Below, piece after piece: positions 60,484 to 64,000 of a DNA stretch of 64,000 nucleotides (within the stretch, counting starts at the first letter, position 1; each line of letters starts with the position of its first letter). Both the position numbers and the translations under genes were made by a program. The notes under the pieces were generated by a model that was not told the origin of the DNA, searched no databases, and saw only the letters and a program-made list of their open reading frames with translations. The stretch is from Bordetella sp. LUAb4. GTDB taxonomy: Bacteria; Pseudomonadota; Gammaproteobacteria; Burkholderiales; Burkholderiaceae_B. The stretch spans positions 310,001 to 374,000 of the forward strand of contig NZ_JAHPZX010000003.1 of NCBI RefSeq assembly GCF_021325795.1, written 5' to 3'.

Positions 60484-61464
60484 TCAGGCATCGAGTTGAA
60501 TGTTCTGTTCTTTGGCCAGCTTGGCCCACCGCTCATAGTCCTTGGCGACATAGGCGGCGTACTGCGCCGGCGACATCGGCATGGGCACGATGGCTTCGGT
60601 GTCCAGCGACTTGGTCAAGGCGGGGTCCTGCAGCACTTTGTTCAAGGCGGTGTTCAGGGTCTGCACGACGCCGTTGTCCATGCCCGCCGGGCCGGAAATT
60701 CCATACCATTGCAACACATCATCGAAACCGGCCAGGCCCAGTTCCTTGAAGGTCGGCACGTCCGGGAAGCCCTTGTTGCGCGACTCGCCGGACAGGGCGA
60801 TGGCGCGCACCGTGCCCGCGCGCAGATGCGGCACGGCGGCGGCCAGGCCCGGGAACATGAATTGGGTCTGTTGCGACAACAGGTCGGTGAACGCCGGGGC
60901 GATGCCCTTGTAGGCGATGTGCACCATGTGCGTGCCGGCTTGTTGCTGCAGCAGTTCCATCAGCAGGTGGGTCAGGGAGCCCGCGCCCGCCGAGCCGTAG
61001 TTCACATTGCTCTGCGACTTGGCATAAGCGATGAACTCCTTCAGGTTGTGCACGGGCAGCTTGGAATTCACCACCAGCACATTGGGCGTGCCGCCTATCA
61101 TGCCCACCGCCGTGAAGTCCTTGATCGGGTCGTAGGGCACCTTGCGGGTGGCCGGAGCGGTGCCCAGCGTCGCCACATAACCCTGCATCAGGGTGTAGCC
61201 GTCGGGCTTGGAACGCATGGTCTTCTGACAGGCGATCACACCGCCGCCGCCGCTCTGGTTTTCCACGATGAAGGTGGCGCCCAGTTCCTTGCCGACCGCG
61301 TTCGCGGTGGCACGGCCGACGAAGTCGCTACCACCGCCCGGCGCCACCGGCACGATATAGGTGATGGGGCGATCGGGGTAAGCGGAAGCGGCAAAGGACG
61401 GCAGGGCATAGGGCAGGCCGATGGCGGTCGCGCCAGCGCCCAACAGGAAGGAACGTCGTTTCAT
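60484..61464 (-). CDS. Bug/TctC-family periplasmic receptor
   Basis: A 326-aa receptor: signal MKRRSFLLGAGATAIGLPYALPSFAA (two Arg at the start), mature AYPDRPITYIVPVAPGGGSDFVGRATA, then GGGVIACQKTMRSKPDGYTL. GAGGAGACAACCC precedes the ATG at 61464. Located between the GntR gene and MmgE/PrpD, so its ligand is probably the substrate of that enzyme. Confidence 0.93.
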   Translation of the reverse strand: MKRRSFLLGAGATAIGLPYALPSFAASAYPDRPITYIVPVAPGGGSDFVGRATANAVGKELGATFIVENQSGGGGVIACQKTMRSKPDGYTLMQGYVATLGTAPATRKVPYDPIKDFTAVGMIGGTPNVLVVNSKLPVHNLKEFIAYAKSQSNVNYGSAGAGSLTHLLMELLQQQAGTHMVHIAYKGIAPAFTDLLSQQTQFMFPGLAAAVPHLRAGTVRAIALSGESRNKGFPDVPTFKELGLAGFDDVLQWYGISGPAGMDNGVVQTLNTALNKVLQDPALTKSLDTEAIVPMPMSPAQYAAYVAKDYERWAKLAKEQNIQLDA

Positions 61465-61515
61465 GGGTTGTCTCCTCGGGAATATTTTTTAGATATCGGT
61501 AAAACGTGGGGGGTG

Positions 61516-62214
61516 TCACATGACGGAGAGCCGGTCGTGGGCGTTGATGACGTGCCTGGCCAGCAGCTCGGCGTATTCGCCGGCGTGCTTGGGCGAACTC
61601 ACCTTGCGCAAGGCGTCGACGATCTGGCGATGCTCGGCGTTGGAACGGACGCGGTGCGCTTCGTTGGACAAGTTCTTCAAGCGCGCCAGATGCAGTTTCT
61701 GGATGACGTCGCGATAGGCCTTGGCGATCTCGCGGTTGCCCGCGTATTCAATGAACAGCCAGTGAAATTCCAGGTTCTGGCTGTAGTAGTCCTGGGCGTT
61801 GCCGGTGCTGATGGCGGTGTCCATCGCCGCCACGCAGAGGTCCAGTTCGCGCACGAGTTCTTCGCGCTCATCGTCGGGCAGCTGCGCCGCCATGCGGCCG
61901 GCGTGGCTGTCCAGCAGCGAACGGAATTGATAGAGGTCCTTGACCTCCTCGTCGCTCAGTTCGCGCACGTAGACGCCGGAATGCTTGCGCGAGACCACCA
62001 GGCCGGCGCTTTCCAGTTCGCGCAACGCTTCCCGCACGGGCACGCGCGAGACTTTCAATTGCTCGACCAACTCCGATTCACGCAAGGCCTGGCCGGGCAT
62101 ATAGGCGCCGGACAGAATGCCATTGAGCAATTGGTCGCGCACCAGTTTGCCGAGCGAGGTGTTCTTGATGTCCTCGAACGTTGCCTGGCCAGTGCTTGAG
62201 GCGAGCCACTTCAT
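61516..62214 (-). CDS. GntR-family regulator with FCD domain
   Basis: A 232-aa FadR-subfamily regulator: HTH LVRDQLLNGILSGAYMPGQALRESELVEQLKVSRVPVREALREL, then a helical FCD domain (LLDSHAGRMAAQLPDDEREELV; FHWLFIEYAGNREIAKAYRDV; NAEHRQIVDALRK). First gene of the minus-strand operon with the receptor, MmgE/PrpD and dehydrogenase. A palindrome with centre GTATAC is 28 nt upstream and would suit autorepression. Confidence 0.93.
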   Translation of the reverse strand: MKWLASSTGQATFEDIKNTSLGKLVRDQLLNGILSGAYMPGQALRESELVEQLKVSRVPVREALRELESAGLVVSRKHSGVYVRELSDEEVKDLYQFRSLLDSHAGRMAAQLPDDEREELVRELDLCVAAMDTAISTGNAQDYYSQNLEFHWLFIEYAGNREIAKAYRDVIQKLHLARLKNLSNEAHRVRSNAEHRQIVDALRKVSSPKHAGEYAELLARHVINAHDRLSVM

Positions 62215-62241
62215 GATAAAGCTCCTGCGGGTGTTTCGTAG

Positions 62242-62255
62242 AATCGTATACGATT
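62242..62255. promoter_or_regulatory. Perfect 14-bp palindrome AATCGTATACGATT, candidate GntR operator
   Basis: Located 28 nt upstream of the GntR start. Same length and same GTATAC centre as the palindrome at 43107-43120 beside the other FCD-GntR gene; the outer bases differ, as expected for two paralogous regulators. Confidence 0.6.
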
Positions 62256-62342
62256 AGACGACTTTCAATCGTTGGCTGTCAACTGCCTTACGGGAATACC
62301 TGGAGTGGAAATTTTCGCCACGCCCGCTTTCCCCTGGACTCA

Positions 62343-62356
62343 TTGACTTGGATCAT
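62343..62356 (+). promoter_or_regulatory. FNR/ANR-type box TTGAC-TTGG-ATCAT
   Basis: Matches the TTGAT-N4-ATCAA consensus at eight of ten defined positions with correct spacing, centred about 63 nt upstream of the cydP start. A bd-I oxidase operon is a classical target for such an oxygen-responsive activator, so induction at low oxygen is likely. Confidence 0.55.
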
Positions 62357-62412
62357 GACGCCCGCGCGCCGGTACGCGAACAATCTCGCTGTACCTACAC
62401 GGAGTTCGTTCC

Positions 62413-62703
62413 ATGCCCCCTCTGCCGGCCGATCCATGCCGCAAGGCCCGGTGTTGTCAGCGCGCGCGTCCACTCGGACCGCGACGTCCGTCCTTTCTTG
62501 CGCGCGCCGGCGCGTTCGGCCGTGCGCATCCCACCGCCCGTGAAATCGCCCTGGTGGTGATCGTCAAGTTGACCCTGCTGGTGTTGCTGCAGCTTCTTTT
62601 CTTCTCGAATCCGCAGAAGAACGCCTCCTTCGGTCCCAAACAAGTTTCCGCCGCCCTGGTCGGACCCCCCACGCAACCCTCGGAGACCGGCCATGATCGA
62701 TAG
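62413..62703 (+). CDS. CydP-like small cytochrome bd subunit
   Basis: A 96-aa protein with a basic N-terminus (many Arg/Cys) and one transmembrane helix, [25 protein letters not shown], matching the CydP core 'REIALV..KL.LL...FF'. The ATG at 62413 has GGAGTTCGTTCC upstream; the Arg-rich first 40 residues are longer than in most CydP, so a downstream start is possible. Its stop overlaps the cydA start by 11 nt. Confidence 0.75.
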   Translation: MPPLPADPCRKARCCQRARPLGPRRPSFLARAGAFGRAHPTAREIALVVIVKLTLLVLLQLLFFSNPQKNASFGPKQVSAALVGPPTQPSETGHDR

Positions 62704-64000
62704 TCATGTCGTCGACCTATCGCGTCTGCAGTTCGCGGTTACCGCGCTGTACCACTTTCTCTTCGTCCCGCTGACCCTGGGCCTGTCCTGGATCCTGGTG
62801 ATCATGGAGTCCGTCTACGTGATGACGGGCAAGCAGATCTACAAGGACATGACCCGCTTCTGGGGCAAGCTGTTCGGCATCAACTTCGCCATGGGCGTGG
62901 CCACCGGCCTGACCCTGGAATTCCAGTTCGGCACCAACTGGTCGTACTACTCGCACTACGTGGGGGACATCTTCGGGGTGCCGCTGGCCATCGAGGGCCT
63001 GATGGCCTTCTTCCTGGAGTCCACCTTCGTCGGCCTGTTCTTCTTCGGCTGGGACCGGCTCACGCGCGTGCAGCACCTGGTCGTCACCGCGCTGGTGGCG
63101 ATCGGGTCGAATCTGTCGGCCTTGTGGATCCTGGTGGCCAACGGCTGGATGAACTTTCCCGCCGGCGCGCATTTCAACTACGAGAACATGCGCATGGAAT
63201 TGACGGATCTGTCGACCGTGCTGTTCAACCCGATCGCGCAGGTCAAGTTCGTGCATACGGTGTCGGCCGGCTATGTCACCGCCGCCATGTTCGTGTTGGG
63301 CATCTCGGCCTGGTATCTGCTGCGCAAGCGCCACATTGCCTTCGCCAAGCGCTCTTTCGCCATCGCCGCCGGCTTCGGCCTGGCGTCGACGCTGTCGGTG
63401 ATCGTGCTGGGCGACGAATCGGGCTATACCACCGGTGAAGTGCAGCGGATGAAGCTGGCCGCCATCGAGTCCGAATGGGAAACCCAGCCGGCGCCCGCTT
63501 CCTTCACCTTGTTCGGCCTGCCCAATCAAGCGGAGCAGCGCACCGATTACGCCGTGCGCATCCCGTACGCGCTGGGTCTCATCGCCACCCGTTCCGTGAC
63601 CGAGCCGGTGATGGGCATCAAGGACCTGGTGAAGGAAAACCGCAACCGTATCGAGAATGGCATGCTGGCCTATGGCGCGCTGCGTGACCTGCGCGCGGGC
63701 GATACGTCCGAGCAGGCGCGTGAACGCTTCGCGGCGCATCAGCAAGACCTGGGCTACGGTTTGCTGCTGAAGCATTACACCGACAATGTGGTGGACGCCA
63801 CGCCGGCGCAGATCGATCGCGCGGCCGCGGACACGGTGCCGCCCGTGGCGCCCGTGTTCTGGTCCTTCCGCATCATGGTCGGCCTGGGTGTCCTGTTCCT
63901 GGTGACTTTCCTGCTAGCGTTCTGGTTCAGCGCCAGGCGCCTGGTGGATTTGCCCAGATACCGCTGGTTCCTGCGCTGGGCCGTATGGGCCATTCCCTTG
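62693..64000 (+). CDS. cydA: Cytochrome bd ubiquinol oxidase subunit I, long Q-loop type (partial)
   Basis: 436 codons are visible before the right edge. Start [20 protein letters not shown] with the heme ligand His in [12 protein letters not shown] (near 21), the second His in [18 protein letters not shown], and the long periplasmic Q-loop ([20 protein letters not shown] ... FTLFGLPNQ ... [10 protein letters not shown]). The Q-loop length and QRMKLAA.E motif are those of canonical E. coli-type CydA, unlike the oxidase at 23045. Overlaps the CydP gene by 11 nt. CydB must lie beyond the window. Confidence 0.94.
   Translation, partial: MIDSHVVDLSRLQFAVTALYHFLFVPLTLGLSWILVIMESVYVMTGKQIYKDMTRFWGKLFGINFAMGVATGLTLEFQFGTNWSYYSHYVGDIFGVPLAIEGLMAFFLESTFVGLFFFGWDRLTRVQHLVVTALVAIGSNLSALWILVANGWMNFPAGAHFNYENMRMELTDLSTVLFNPIAQVKFVHTVSAGYVTAAMFVLGISAWYLLRKRHIAFAKRSFAIAAGFGLASTLSVIVLGDESGYTTGEVQRMKLAAIESEWETQPAPASFTLFGLPNQAEQRTDYAVRIPYALGLIATRSVTEPVMGIKDLVKENRNRIENGMLAYGALRDLRAGDTSEQARERFAAHQQDLGYGLLLKHYTDNVVDATPAQIDRAAADTVPPVAPVFWSFRIMVGLGVLFLVTFLLAFWFSARRLVDLPRYRWFLRWAVWAIPL

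Noticed and set aside
59059-62199. 1046-codon open frame on the plus strand opposite the MmgE/Bug/GntR operon
   Set aside because: It is antisense to four genes with clear family motifs; its translation is Arg/His/Gln/Gly-rich without domains, as expected for high-GC shadow frames.

Overview
The window looks like chromosomal DNA of a GC-rich betaproteobacterium, most likely Alcaligenaceae (a Bordetella/Achromobacter-type organism). The reasons are the four Bug/TctC-type periplasmic binding proteins, two Liv-type ABC transporters, many LysR/GntR/LacI regulators and small catabolic operons, and the high-GC codon use. No rRNA, tRNA, CRISPR array, integrase or transposase was seen. The left edge cuts an NTF2-like gene and the right edge cuts a cydA gene.

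Layout. 0.4-5.1 kb: a Liv-type ABC operon in which permease LivM and ATPases LivG and LivF are one 861-residue polypeptide. 5.2-9.4 kb: an SDR, a QseBC/TctDE-like two-component system and a MipA/OmpV porin. 9.4-16.1 kb: a polar amino acid ABC transporter, a PLP C-S lyase, a LysR regulator, a second paralogous binding protein and an AstE-like deacylase; two copies of an ATAAG-N5-CTTAT box suggest one LysR regulon. 16.2-20.2 kb: a lower-GC accessory patch with an unknown 251-aa protein and an orphan TccC-type Rhs toxin with an unrecognised C-terminus. 20.3-26.5 kb: feoA-feoB-DUF6587, a CIO-type bd oxidase (two main subunits plus a 39-aa subunit) and a BON-domain protein.

26.5-40.2 kb is a catabolic island for an unidentified organic acid. 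It holds two Bug receptors, an AtuA protein with swapped domain order, a TauD/TfdA dioxygenase, two MaoC proteins, a FadB-like fusion, a CaiB-type CoA-transferase, a DUF35 protein, a thiolase-fold protein and LysR regulators. The MaoC/MaoC + DUF35 + thiolase set resembles the steroid side-chain hydratase/retro-aldolase machinery. 40.3-45.6 kb: a gluconolactonase/MRJP-like lipoprotein and a sugar-acid cluster (GntR, SDR, glucarate-dehydratase-like enzyme, Bug receptor).

45.7-56.3 kb is a minus-strand cluster bracketed by two closely related LacI regulators. It holds a class III aminotransferase, a complete Liv ABC transporter and a dimethylformamidase-like amidohydrolase, which suggests import and breakdown of an amide or amino compound. 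56.4-57.6 kb encodes a 410-aa protein with a papain-like Cys/His pattern, a candidate secreted effector. 57.8-62.2 kb is a GntR-Bug-MmgE/PrpD-hydroxyacid dehydrogenase operon. 62.4 kb to the end: CydP and a second, canonical long-Q-loop CydA preceded by a good FNR-type box.

Intergenic palindromes near regulator genes are frequent and are recorded individually. All functions are inferred from reading the translated sequence; no database search was run.
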